In this document: piece by piece, positions 47,759 through 59,721 of the stretch
How positions within the stretch are numbered: position 1 is the stretch's first letter
How the letters are laid out: each line of letters begins with the position of its first letter
Source: Rhytidiadelphus loreus
Lineage: Eukaryota; Streptophyta; Bryopsida; Hypnales; Hylocomiaceae
Assembly: GCA_947034895.1 (NCBI GenBank)
Contig: OX344762.1
Coordinates: 11,103,501 to 11,167,500, forward strand
Length of the DNA: 64,000 nucleotides
Reading direction: 5' to 3'
Notes under the pieces: model-generated
Seen by the model: only the letters and a program-made list of their open reading frames with translations
What the model was told of the DNA's origin: nothing
Database searches by the model: none
Position numbers and translations under genes: made by a program

Positions 47759-48732
47759 CTTCCATGTGTTGGGACTACCGAAGGCCCCATGCTGTCTATA
47801 GCGGAATATTATATTCGGTGAAGTTCTTGTTAGAAGATCGACATCTTGGTGTAGATTGGTATTTGGAGCCGCATTTAAATGATTCTATGCACTTCCATGA
47901 TCATGATGTAGAAGTGCACGGTACGTTCAGACATAGAATGTGCTGCAAGGTGTCTTCTTCCGTTGAGGACTTTCCAGATCTCACTTGCAATTTTTATGCT
48001 GAAATTCCTCGACTAACTAATTTCAGGTTGAGGGTCATTAGAGAAGACAAGTCTATCGTCAAGTGGGACTCCCGAACTTCTTCTGGTGGTATTGAAGTGG
48101 TTTATTTGTCAATCGCTGAATTCTCTCGTCACACTAGGGATGTGAGAAGGAAATTCAGGTTGGAGAAATTACAACATTGTATAGCTTGTACTAGAATGAC
48201 ACAACTTAAGGTGAAGCGTCCCACTTTGACTGAGATGGCGAGAAATACAACAGCTGACCACAATGTGCATAAGTTTTGCCAAAATATACTCAATGCATAT
48301 CGAACAGGGGCATTCGGAGGTAAGCCCGGACTTTGGGACTTCTTACAAGATGTCACTAGAAATCTAAACCATAGTGACAAGGATAATAGACACAGTGAAA
48401 ATACAAAGTGCTTTGCTCAAGCTATGAAGGTTTACGGTGGTAGGCGAATGTGCAATTTCTTTGCTCTGAATTTTGCTGGACCCAGTCTTTCCACAATAAA
48501 ATGAGATTTGAAAAAGGGTGTTCAGTTCCTTCCAGGTAAGCACTCTGATATTTTCAAAGTTGTTGCTCAAATTTATGTGGATGAGAAGGATGCACATAGC
48601 ATTGTTGGTCCCATTCCTGTAATTTTGGCCAAGGATGAAATGAAGGTTAAGGGCAAAATTTTGTGGAAAGCAAAGTGGGATACACTTGCAGGGTTTTCTA
48701 GGCCAAAGACAGATCATGTTTGGAGAGGCTAG

Positions 48733-49480
48733 TGAGAGTGAGCCCATTGTTTTATTTCTTTCAAATTTTGCAACATGGATAGGAAGCTTAGAAAGGATTC
48801 AGAAAATATACTTGCAGATTTGGGTTTGTACAACGACATTCAAAGTTAGGTCTGCCTCGCATGTTTTAGCAAAAGCTCATTTTGATTCCCATTTTTTTTA
48901 GTGTTCTATGTGTTTCTCAACACAATGAAACACAATCTGCAGATTACCTTCAGTTTTCATTCATTCCAAATTCACATTTGTTTTCTCTGAATTGCCTAGT
49001 TTCATTCTTGGACATTGTCATTCCAAGCTTTTGCTCATTGTTTTTACAATTGAATGACATCCTTAGACTGCAAATGCACTTGTGTGTTGTAAAAATCATT
49101 CTCTTAACCCTATCAATGAAAAGAGTTAGCAAGTACCCTTTTCCAATTTTTTTTGGCCTTCAAATGTGTTTCTCGTATGTATTTCAAGACTCTTTGTTCA
49201 CTATGGGACTGATTCTGTATAACAAGTGAAGATGGTAACTTCTTAGGTGTGAATCTCAAGGTGAATTCACACCTTAACATTGCACTATGTTTTAGAAAAC
49301 ATTTACAGTTAATTCCATGTGTAAGTTTTGTGAATTTGTGTTCTTAAGTTCTAGATTTGAAACCATTTCAAGGATTGTAAATGAAACACTTGTATAAACA
49401 ATCATATTGGTACTTTTGAAGGTCTTGCAAAGAATTGTCTATAGTCAATTCACGAATAAGGTCTATCAAACGTTGACTCG
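48733..49480. other. Decayed 3' flank of the zinc-finger gene
   Basis: Composition stays less AT-rich to about 49240. A 71-codon frame (48686-48901) overlaps the end of the pseudogene in another frame, and a 115-codon frame lies at 48882-49229; neither shows DDE motifs. This may be the eroded remainder of the gene. Confidence 0.35.
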
Positions 49481-50628
49481 CATTTTTAAATGATTTTTTT
49501 TTTCAAAGTTAAGGTGCAAAAAAATGGTCTCCCTTCCAAATTTGAAGAAAGTGAACGGTACCAAAAAATAGGCTAAATTAGAAAATTAGCCAATGATATG
49601 GTGTGTTTAATTCACTCCTCCATCAAAATACACCCTCAGAAAATACCCCTTGTTCACACGTGATATACAAACATTTTGAATAGTGAACCCTCCGGGGAAC
49701 CTTCAACCTTGTTACAAATAGAAAAACAAAAGAATAATAAATAATAGATTTTAAGTCCATCAAGTGAATGATAAATATTAATGTAATAATATATATACTA
49801 ATAATTAATATACTAATAAGAATCAATTTTGAAAAATATATATATTGTAATCCTTTAATAGAACCTACTTCTACAGTGTTATTCAAATTTTGAATTTCTA
49901 AATATTTATTTTGGATAAACTTAGATGTATTACCGGTATAGTACATATGACTTATATTTAACTTCTATTCGTCTAAAAAAGTTGATGTTCATAATAAGTT
50001 GTCAATTACAATGAAATCATTCATATAGTTAAATTTGAAAACAAACTCATAAACTCATAAATTAATTTAGAAACATAAAATATTAAAATTAAAATATAAA
50101 AAAAAGGCCGTGGGGCAAAGCATTGGTCTCTTAATCAATGACTCATTTAAACTATTAAAAAAAGTTCTTTCAAATTTTTAATTTTTTTTTTAAATTGATG
50201 ATATCATGATTTATTAGTATAATTGATTTTTTTGCAAAATAGTAGACCACAATTTGAATAGGTTATGATTTGAAAATTTGAAAATACTAGAAAACTATAA
50301 AAAAAAAGGGGGGGCATTGCAACATAAAAACCACTACATTGTACCATGCAAATGTCACCATGACCAAATTATTTCAACAAACTATTCTTTACAATGAATC
50401 ATTACAAAACTTTAAATTAAATTATGAATCAATGCATTTAGGGATCAACACATTGATCAACATTGTTTTCAAGTTCACTTGAATGTTCTTCATTACTTTT
50501 TTCATGACAAAGTTAAAGAATTACAACATGTCATGATTAAATGCTTATGTCATTTTAGTTGCAAGTGCCTACACTGGACTCAAAACCAATAGAGCACATC
50601 ACATTTGAAATGTCTCAATTGAACAATA
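49481..50628. other. AT-rich non-coding DNA
   Basis: Nothing recognised. Confidence 0.45.
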
Positions 50629-50632
50629 TTAA

Positions 50633-51465
50633 CCCCTAAAGGGGACAAATGCGTTTTCGGGCAGGTACATACGGGCTAAAATTTTCTCCTAATTTTTTGA
50701 AACTTTTTTTGGAGGTAGAAAAGCTGATTAGCTTTGTAGGAATATAATTTTTTCACAATCAGTGCCCAGGAACAATAGCTATGACCAAATAAGCTCAAAC
50801 GAGGGGATGGCGGGCAGCCCGGGCAGCCAAAATAAAATAGACAAAATTTTGAATTTTCTTTTTAATATATTTTTTTTCTCATAGATTATATTTTTGTCTA
50901 TCTGGAAAGCTTTGATAACTTGTAGGCTTCATTTCTGAATGCAATTTTTCAAAATTTTCAATCTTTTTTTTCAGGGTCTGATTTACTTGCTAGAACAATC
51001 TCACCATTGGGATTAGTGCATTTTAATTCCATCTAAAATATATGAATATTTTAGATTTTCCTTCTATCTCACATCTACTTCTACTTAGCAATTTTTTTAA
51101 GAATGATAATTAAGTTTTTTTGAATTTTAATTTTTTACCTAGACTCTCAACTCAATTTTCCACTATAAAGACTTAAAGCTCAAAACTTTGTAGTGCAAAA
51201 AATTTAAGTTAAAAATGTTCAAAGTCAAAAAGTCTAGTCCCGCAATGTGCTGAAAAACTTGTTTTTTCCACTTTAAATGCAGATATCTTGCAATCTGAGC
51301 GGTCAAAAATTCTGAAATTTTTTCCACACATTCTCATACTAATAAGGTGTAATATCCTATAGTTAGATATGGGGAAAAAATAGTTAAAATTTTTTGTACT
51401 CCTTGCTATAGATATGGCAGTTTTGAGTGTTTTCTAGTAGAAAAAAAGCCTTGGTCCTTTAGGGG
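50633..51465 (+). mobile_element. TTAA-flanked MITE, family P copy 5
   Basis: TTAA (50629-50632) + CCCCTAAAGGGGACAAATG; right end CTTGGTCCTTTAGGGG + TTAA (51466-51469). 833 bp, same orientation as and very similar to P copy 1, with a deletion of about 70-80 bp near 50.91 kb relative to it. Confidence 0.92.
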
Positions 51466-51469
51466 TTAA

Positions 51470-52689
51470 TGTATTAATACTTGTTATAATCATGCTCTCT
51501 ATTTAATATACTTATGTAAGTCTAAAAAATAACATGTCCTAGAAAAGTGGTTATTACGGAATTGCAAACTTGAATCTAATGGGCCTTGCTTTGATAAAAA
51601 GTATACAAAGAATATGATAATTCAATAGAAATGTATCCAAAGAATGCATCTACAATGTACCTTGCAAATGTTGCAATGTAGCCAATTCATAGTGATATTT
51701 AAGAAGTTATTTTAGCATGAAACAGTGGCTATTTAACTTCATTTTTCAAAGATGAAATCATGTATCTTTTATAGATTATATAAATAATAATTTTTTTCTA
51801 TAAGATTTGAAATCATTATGAATTTTTTAAGTGAGTGAAGAAAATATAGATCACATTCAATGCGTGGTTTAATTTTTTGGAAATTTCATCATAGGTATAA
51901 ATAATAGTTTGAAACACCATGGTGTAAACGATTTAAAAAAAAAAATTCTATCATTAAAAAATCAGTGGTAGTTGCAATGATGCTTTGCATGAGTGGTTGT
52001 AAGTACCTTCAACCATTTGAAGGTGTTTATAACATATGTACTTATAACATAGGTGCATTATAACATGGAAAGAATATACAACATATGTACCTATAACACA
52101 TCCTCATGGGCTAATAGATTCTATGCTCACATACTAGCACTCTACGTAGGTAGTAGTGGTAATAGGCCTAACATTCAAATTGCTATAAGTCGTTAAATTT
52201 TAGATTTTTTTCAAATTTTCAAATTGGCTTAGAAATAAGAGTTCATTAGTTTAATTTCATTAGTGAAGTTCAACTTCAAACAAGATCAGTTTGAATAAAT
52301 TTTAAATCTAGAGCAAAGAGATACAAGTACTCAAAATACACTTGAAAAATATATTTAGGCACATATATTTTAGCTTTCTCTTTTGTAGAAAAGTATTTAT
52401 ATTGAAAAAAAATCTTAGAGAAAATATGATAAATAATAAAACCCTTCATTCCATTCTATTCAATGAAAGTGAATAGTACACTGTCTTTAGAATGGATAGT
52501 GAGGCACAATGCCAAATCCATTTTGTTTTTTTTCTAATTATTCAACTGACCCACCCCACCCCCGAATTTTAAATTAAAATTTTTTATATCAAATTTTTTT
52601 TCTGAACTTCCCCCCTCACCTCCTCCTCTTTGTAATTTCCAAAAGCATGAACTCTCACAAACAATATAGGATAATCATCTGTTTACCAA
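51470..52689. other. AT-rich non-coding DNA
   Basis: 51990-52150 is related to 29640-29850 (CAACCATTTGAAGGTGTTT). A C-rich tract (CCACCCCACCCCCG at about 52551; CCCCCCTCACCTCCTCC at 52610) precedes the repeat below. No gene. Confidence 0.45.
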
Positions 52690-52835
52690 GTACGTATTCC
52701 AATACGTACCCATATCAGTACCTGTACATGTAGCTGTATACGTATTCGATTTACATCTGTATCCATATTCTATATTTGTATCCGTATTGTATTCTATATT
52801 TGTATCGTGTTTAGTATCCGTATCCGTATTCAGAT
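52690..52835. repeat. Degenerate GTATCCGTATTC repeat
   Basis: Irregular iterations of GTATTC, GTATCC, GTACC and TATATTTGTATCC. The spacing varies (6, 12 and 20 bp), so it is a decayed simple repeat and not a fixed-length array. Confidence 0.8.
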
Positions 52836-54478
52836 TTTTTTAGATCAACGGTTGTGAGGGTGGGTTTGTAATTTTTTTTACAAAAAATCAACAATTCTCG
52901 TTTCTTTAGCAAGGAGGGGGCCAAGGGGGGTGTTAATTAATGCAAAACCCGTAATCACAGTAGATAGTGACTACATCATGGAGGTTAACACCAAAAGTTA
53001 TTTGGGTGTTTTTGAGCAAAGTTGCTACAAAACAACACATGTTGAAACAAGGTGTCTAGTGGACAAATTTGTGATATCTTCCACAACTTTTAACCATAGG
53101 ATCTTGTACCTAACTTGAATTTCTACTTATCCGCCAATTTTTCAAAGCCTAATTCTAAAGCATCTCCAAGATTTTGAAACAACTTCAAAGCAGTATAATA
53201 AGGTTTTTTTTCAATTGTTCCAAGAGGTAAAGTTTCAATTTTGAAACATTTTAAGAAAAATATTTTTCTTCCACTACCTGAGGTATTATACTTTTGTTAA
53301 AAAATTGAATTGGAAATCTATGCGAAAAAAATTCAAGAAAAAGAACTTCATTTTCATCCTTTAAGTAATTATTATGTAGAAGGTTGTATAATTAGATAAT
53401 AGAAAAACTAAACTGCTACTAAATGTAACATTGAATTGAAAAATGTCAATTCCTATGGTGAAAACTTTGTAGAAAATCATCTAAATCCTATGCACATTTT
53501 GTTTTCAAAAATTGTAAAAATCGAATTAATAATCAAAACTCATAGTTATTTACCCACATTAGAATGGAATAAATAAAATATTTTATTTCACATATAGATG
53601 TAATGTATAAGAAAATGTTTTTTTCCAATTAAAAAATTTCATTGTTTAGCTATCCAAAAGTTTAGGGAAATTCTTAAAAAGATATAAATTTCTACCTAAA
53701 ACCTTTTTTTTCTTAAAATAATCTTGTTCAACTTCTTAGAAAGCTAGAAGAAATCCTCTTTCTACATAAGAGTTTCAAAAAATACCAACAAAAATAATAT
53801 TTCTAGGAAGTTGCATAAATAAATAAAAATTCATTTTGGTTATTGAAAAACCTTAGAAGTTAAATTTTAAAGGACAAATCTACCGGAGGGATATAGTTTT
53901 TAGGATCAAACCTGAATTTCATATGGTTCTTGATTTTAAATGTCGTCTATTAAAATATACTTCCAATACTCTACTTTTCATTTGATCTTATTTTTTTTCC
54001 AAAACTATTATAATTGTAATTTTTGTGACACTTTGAAGGTAATATCTTGAAAATACACCATTTCAAAACTTTTCTATTGAATTTCATTTAGTGTAAGCTC
54101 AAGAAGTAGACCAATTACACCATGATGCTCATTTGAATCACCTCCAATTTTCTTAAAAATTTCATTCTGTTTTAAGTGTTTTTGGAATTACTATGATTTT
54201 ACAAAAAAATATTAAAAAGAAAATATAAGTTTCACTTTAATGTTTTTAATTATTAAAAAATTGATTTAAATTTGGATACATATATTACTGCATATTAAAA
54301 ATATCAAAATTTTAAATTCAAAAGGTGAGATTCCACATTCACATTTGCTCATTGTTGAAAAATATCAAATTTAAAATATAGAAAACTAACGAAGTTTAAG
54401 CAAATGTGAACGTGGAATGTCCGCTACTTAACAATCCTAAGACACCTAAGAGGCTATGAAATGGCCTTTGGATGATAT
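52836..54478. other. AT-rich DNA with a diverged P/Q-like fragment
   Basis: 53090-53560 keeps some P/Q landmarks in reverse order (CCATAGGATCTTGTACCTAA, TTGAATTGAAAAATGTCAATTCC), too diverged to delimit. The rest has no recognised features. Confidence 0.4.
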
Positions 54479-54482
54479 TTAA

Positions 54483-55388
54483 CCCCTAAACATCAGACTG
54501 ATCATAGACTATGTTTTCACAAAAACTGCTCCAAAACTGTCATTTTTAGGACAAGTACCAAATTTTAGAAACAAAACATTTTTAGAAACATGTAATTGTG
54601 GGATCTTGTAGTACACTGGTTTGAGAATATGTGCAAAAAATTTCAGAAGTATCCATTGTGTAGATTGCAAGATATTAGCATTTGAAGTAACAAAATTTCA
54701 TTTTTTGGCCCTGCAAAAAACCGGGCAGCTGCACTTCACAAGGTCACATTTGTATCAAAACATGTCCAAAATGGTTGTTACTCTTTAGATTCCTTCTTCA
54801 AGGCAAGTTGGCTACATGCTTGAAAATATTCAAATCATTTGAAATTGTACAACATATAGGAAAAAAATAGTAAGTAGAAAGAAGTAGAGAATGTTTAAAA
54901 TACTAAATTGTTAACAATTTATTTATGGAATTGAAAAATGCCAATTCCAATAGTTGTAATGTTGCAATAAACAATATACACCTAATGCTTTTATTTTTTT
55001 TCCAAAAATATTTAAAATTGAGTTTAATAAAGGACTTTAAAGTTTATTTTAGAATAGAGATTCCATAACTACCCACAAACTAACCCAAACTAAAATTCCT
55101 CATAACTTTCATCTCATTAAACAAAATGGAATGATTCAAAGCTTACCACATATATATAAATTTAGAAAATCAATTTCAAATTTTTATTTTTTTTAGACTG
55201 AAAATTACATATCATGCAATAACTTTTGAACCATGTAGTCAAAAGTTATGAAAAATTTTGGACCTTAAAGTTACTCTTTGGGTACATGTTGTTTGGAAAT
55301 TTCAAAGAAAAAAAATAAAAATTTCATTCGTAGTGAGCTGCCCAAAATTGCTATGTTGTCAAAAAAAAGCAATTTGGTCCTTTAGGGA
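54483..55388 (-). mobile_element. TTAA-flanked MITE, family Q copy 3
   Basis: TTAA (54479-54482) + CCCCTAAACATCAGACTG; right end GGTCCTTTAGGGA + TTAA (55389-55392). 906 bp, reverse orientation. Immediately to the right, CTAACCCCTAAAGGGCCAGG (from 55396) is another isolated TTAA-type end without a partner. Confidence 0.9.
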
Positions 55389-55392
55389 TTAA

Positions 55393-56932
55393 AACCTAAC
55401 CCCTAAAGGGCCAGGCATTTAAATTTTGAACAATGGATGAATGCAAATACATCCCAAACACACAAAAGTGAATTTTTTTCATTTGTCATTTAATTTCAAG
55501 ATTCTTATATTAGTTCTTTCATATTTGTATAGTATAGATTCTAAAGACTTTGATTTGAGAGTATTTTATTATTCAATAAGGACTCAAAAAATAACCATTT
55601 TAGTTCAAAAAATGACTCTTAAAAAATTATTGAATTAAAAAATAAAATAAAAATCCTCAAAATTTAATATAATTAGAACTTACACATTGCTAACTTCAAG
55701 GAAATCATTCTTGTAGAAATTACAAATTTGTGTAAGGAATTGACAGTCTCAAGCAATTACAATGTTGTAGCTTGAGACAAATTCAATGGCATGTTGTACA
55801 TGCTTGAAAATCTTGTAAGAAGAAGCATCCATGGGTCTAAAGAAAGCAAGAATCGAAGTTGGGAGTCAAAAGTTATGGCTCCTCAAAGTTGGTAGCGTCA
55901 TAGCCGCGTCTTGAGGTATGCGACTTAGAAGCCAATGTTTAGGAAGATCCTTTTGAGCTAAATATGGCATGCCGCATATAATTGGAAAGCTAAGGAGATA
56001 AGCTTTGTAGAATGCTAAGGCTTATGACGAGATGAAATATGTGCTAAGAGTTATGAACATCCAAAGAGGGTGGATTCCCAAAGAATTACTCTCCGTAGAG
56101 ACTTAGACCTTTAGATGGCCATAACTTCCTCAATACTTGTTGCATTTGAAGAAATGAATAGTCCACGATGATTTGCCAAAAAAGCCAATGACAAAAATGT
56201 ACTCGCACTTTGGATTTGGAGGTCATAACTAAAAGTTATCCCTATGGAATGATCAAGAGTCTTTTGGAGTCTAATTTTAGGGAGATAATTTGAAAATGGC
56301 TGGCCTTCCAAGATGAGGAGTGTCTTGGGTGTTCCCAGAGACTTATAGAATGGAAGGGGCTTTTGAATCCTACAAAGAGTACTATGAGGAAGGGTGGTCT
56401 CCCTCCTCCCTCCCGAATGGTCCTATGGTGAGCTATAGTGACCATGGGTAGTGAGGTTGGTATTAGAGCCTCACCACCACTTCTATGTTATGATGGAGTA
56501 CTTGTGCACTCTTTGATATTGGTTGGATGTGTCCCGCTTCACATTAGGCCATGGTGTAAGTCTTGATTGATAAGTTCCAATAACTGAGTCCAATTGAAGT
56601 AAGGTAAACCAATCTATGACAAGCAGATTGCTTGGTTTGCCATATTTGAAATTTTGAATTTTTTTTCCCATATAAAGGCAAACATGAAAAATTGGTAGAA
56701 CAATGGAAATTTTATTTTTTTGACAAAGTATGAATTTGTTACAGATTTTTGAAGTGAACTGGCCAAATGGCTCAGAATAGTCTCTAGACTATCCCACAAC
56801 CATCAAAAACTATACCCATGGTGGTCATCAAACCACCCAATTTAGTTACAATATTTCCTAACATGGTTGAAATATTTTCTAACATGGATATGGCATAAAA
56901 GAATAAAAAAAGTTAGTTCATGTAATGAATTA
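55393..56932. other. Non-coding DNA, mixed composition from 55.8 to 56.6 kb
   Basis: A lone element end (55396) then AT-rich sequence. From about 55.8 kb the composition is more balanced, with AAAGTTATGGCTCCTC, AGAGTTATGAACATCC and GGCCATAACTTCCTC words. Open frames up to 67 codons on the minus strand show no family. Confidence 0.4.
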
Positions 56933-57169
56933 CACTAGAAAAGGACGAGTTCCTAAAGTAGTCTCTTACATCTCCATCACTATCATACAAAACATCGATT
57001 TCAACCATCAACCTACTTAATGAAGTTTTGCTTACATTAATTAGAAAAAACCTGGCACAGATTGATAGAAAACTGTAATGGGTCATCTTGTAGATAATTG
57101 TATTAGACACTTGGCCTGTCATGGGCTGGTTTACCTTAAAGTGGATTGGACCTGGTGGAAAATTATATA

Positions 57170-58468
57170 CACTACAAGGAAAATGGGCCCTAATTGATTG
57201 AATTTTTGACAAAAAGTGTTCGAAATGACCACCACAACTTTTGGAGGTTGGCACCTTGTCAATGCGGTCAATATTGCAGTAACTGTCAAATTCTTGTCAA
57301 TTTCTCAATCAATTTTGATAAACAAGACGGTTAATGTCTTCCTAAAACCGAACCAGTTTTATCTATTGCTAATATTTATCAATACTACTAGGAGATGTAC
57401 CTCATTGCAATCTTCAACCACTCGCCATCTACACTTTAACTTAACTTGTTTAGAGTGGAGTGAAGCTCTCTCTATATATGTGGAGTGGTAGGAGGTTGAC
57501 CAATCCATGTGGGCTATGTCAAATCTAGAAGTTCTAAGAGCACATAGTTAAGTTACAAATAGGAAATTTTGTATTAAGATTACGATTTCAGACGTCATTT
57601 AGGCATATTAGAATGTGTTTTTGAAAAAAATAAAACTATTATTAGGTAAAAAATCAATTCAAGTCTTGCATCCAAAAATTCTTTTGAAATTTTGAGTTTC
57701 CAATAAAAAATTATGGAGTTTCAAAGAGGTGTTCAAAATTATTCTTTTTATATTTTTTCAAATTTCTATTTTCAAATTGGTCCATTGATTTAAAACTTGA
57801 AATGTCAATTTTTGGATATGAAACTTCAATTCATATTATAATTATTTTTAGTCAAAGATTTTTTTTAAAAGTCACTCTACTATACTCAAATGAGGTCTGA
57901 AATCTTAATTTTAATACAAAATTTCTTATTTCTAACTTAACTATGAGGTCCTATAACTTCTAAAATTGACATATCCCACATGGGTTGGTCGACCTCCTAC
58001 CACCATATGTGTATATAAAGAGCTTCTCTTCCCCATTCCTTCTATAGAATACAAATGATTCATACAGTCTAATAATTTAATGAATAAATTAATTCTATAT
58101 TATTAGTTTATTTTGGTCAATATTTGAAAGTTAATTAAAAAATAATGATTTTTTTAATCATCTAAAAATTTATCATTCATTCAACATGATTTCATCTGTT
58201 TTTTTTATTGGCCAATATTTGAACTATTTTATTAAATCCATGGATAATTAAATAATAATTTTTTGGATTCAATAACATGGAAAAAAAATCCACGGTGGCA
58301 AAGGAGTCAGAAGAAGAGCTGTATGACGTGTATCTTTGTTTGAAATGATAGTTGAAATGACAAAATTTTGTCAATTAAGTGTCCGAATCAAGTACTCCTA
58401 ATCTACAGCACATTTGACAGAATTCTGTCAAATTTTCTATCAAACAGGATACAATTTCCCTTGTAGTG
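57170..58468. mobile_element. CACTA-type element, 1.3 kb, non-autonomous
   Basis: Left CACTACAAGGAAAATGGG, right (reverse complement) CACTACAAGGGAAATTG. ATA at 57167-57169 is repeated at 58469-58471, a 3-bp duplication. Subterminal TGTCAA/TTGACA words cluster near both ends (57198, 57288-57302; 58353-58435), as in CACTA elements whose transposase binds subterminal repeats. No transposase; its interior holds foldback N copy 3. Confidence 0.9.
57451..58045. repeat. Foldback element, family N copy 3, inside the CACTA element
   Basis: Arms of about 280 bp: GTGGTAGGAGGTTGACCAA, TCTAGAAGTTCTAAGAGC on the left; GGTTGGTCGACCTCCTACCAC and CTTCTAAAATTGACATATCC on the right. Turn near 57745. Confidence 0.85.
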
Positions 58469-58471
58469 ATA

Positions 58472-59717
58472 CCATTTAAGGGCGGTTAGCACTGGTGGGA
58501 AGTAGTGCTGCCATTGAATATTTGAACATCGATGGAAGTTCTGCCCCATGTCATCAAATGACATGCTTGTGGGAGTTAAATGTTGGAAGTCACGAAAGAA
58601 TGAAGAACCCTATGACTAGAATTGGAACCTATTGGTGTATGTCCATGGCACGTGCAAAGATTGTGACCCTTGGAGTTAAGTGCTACAAAAAACACTTGGA
58701 GATAAGCTTAAGGTGGTAAGTGTCACTAAGGGGCATAATAGCATATCCATGACCACAAATTTTAAACCACATTGTTCATTATATTTTTTACCGCCATTTT
58801 GCAACTAGATATGAATGAAAACATTTGTATTTGTTTTTCAAAGATGAAGTCATATGTCTACTACAAGTTAATAAAATTTTCAAACTTTTATGGAAAAATT
58901 TGAAATTACTATGAATTTTTTCAAAAAATGAAGAGAAATTCATAACAACTACATAATATGATAATATATTCCAAAATTCTAAATTTTTCACCAAATATGT
59001 ACATTATAGTGTATGATATTATGATATAAACCAAAGTATACATTTTGGAAATGATGAACTTAATTGATGTGAAAGTTGAATGGAGATGGAAATAAATTTG
59101 TATAGAATATTGGTATCTCATAGATTGTATTTTTGTGACTACATAGAAAGATTTCATTTGGATTAATGGAATATGGATCACCTTTATAGTGTATTTTGGC
59201 CATTTCTTGCTATTTATTCTTGATGTAAATTTTTAGGCTTAAAATTGATATTTTTTGAATTTAAATCCAACTAATAAAATGAAGTTTATCAAGTGTAGTT
59301 TCTATTCCAATTAGAAATTTTGAAAAATTAGTAATCTTCAATATTTTATAGCAATTAGAACTTTAAGCCTGTGACCATAGTTTGTTGATTTTCTAATTTT
59401 AGAGTGATAAGGTAGCTTCAATTTATACCATTATATTATAAAATACAATGTACACTTATTTTAAGAATTTCAATCTTTTAGAGTATATTTTGTATTTGAT
59501 ATGAATTATCTTCATTTTTTTCTTAAAAAATTAACAACAATTTCAAAATTTTCCCTTCAAAATTTCAAAAAGATTTAAATTGTATAAGACATATGACTTC
59601 ATCTCTAAAAAAGAAATATAAAAATTTTCATTTGTATCTAGTTGCACAATGACAACAAACAAAGAAATGGATATTGAAATTAGTTTAAAATTAATGATTA
59701 ACCATCCTTTTGCAAGA
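58472..59717. other. Non-coding DNA
   Basis: A 74-codon plus frame at 58495-58719 lies in a less AT-rich patch (58470-58740); no domain or start context supports a gene. The rest is AT-rich. Confidence 0.35.
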
Positions 59718-59721
59718 TTAA

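Larger units (their letters stand above)
45939..48732 (+). pseudogene. Zinc-finger protein gene with DDE-like motif (transposase-derived), broken
   Basis: ATG at 45939 opens a frame stopped by TGA (45960-45962) and TAG (46110-46112) but otherwise coding-like (VPELFDKLNAEVKETLASFR), then interrupted by M copy 4. The same frame resumes at 46399 and runs to TAG 47400-47402. This part has two C2H2-like fingers: C-x2-C-x26-H-x5-H (46794-46904) and C-x2-C-x20-H-x5-H (about 47136-47228). Coding then continues one frame over, crosses a CACTA MITE (47450-47758), runs from 47759 to an in-frame TGA (48502-48504) and on to a TAG ending at 48732. The last part reads GVQFLPGKHSDIFKVVAQIY and PVILAKDEMKVKGKI..DTLAGF, which recalls the first catalytic-Asp strand of P-element/Kolobok-type DDE transposases (inference). 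The rest of a catalytic domain is missing or decayed. A host zinc-finger family is the alternative. Confidence 0.72.

Noticed and set aside
47485..47790. 101-codon minus-strand frame
   Set aside because: Falls in the self-complementary CACTA MITE.
56933..56953. CACTAGAAAAGG as the left end of a CACTA element
   Set aside because: No matching right end or duplication could be found nearby.
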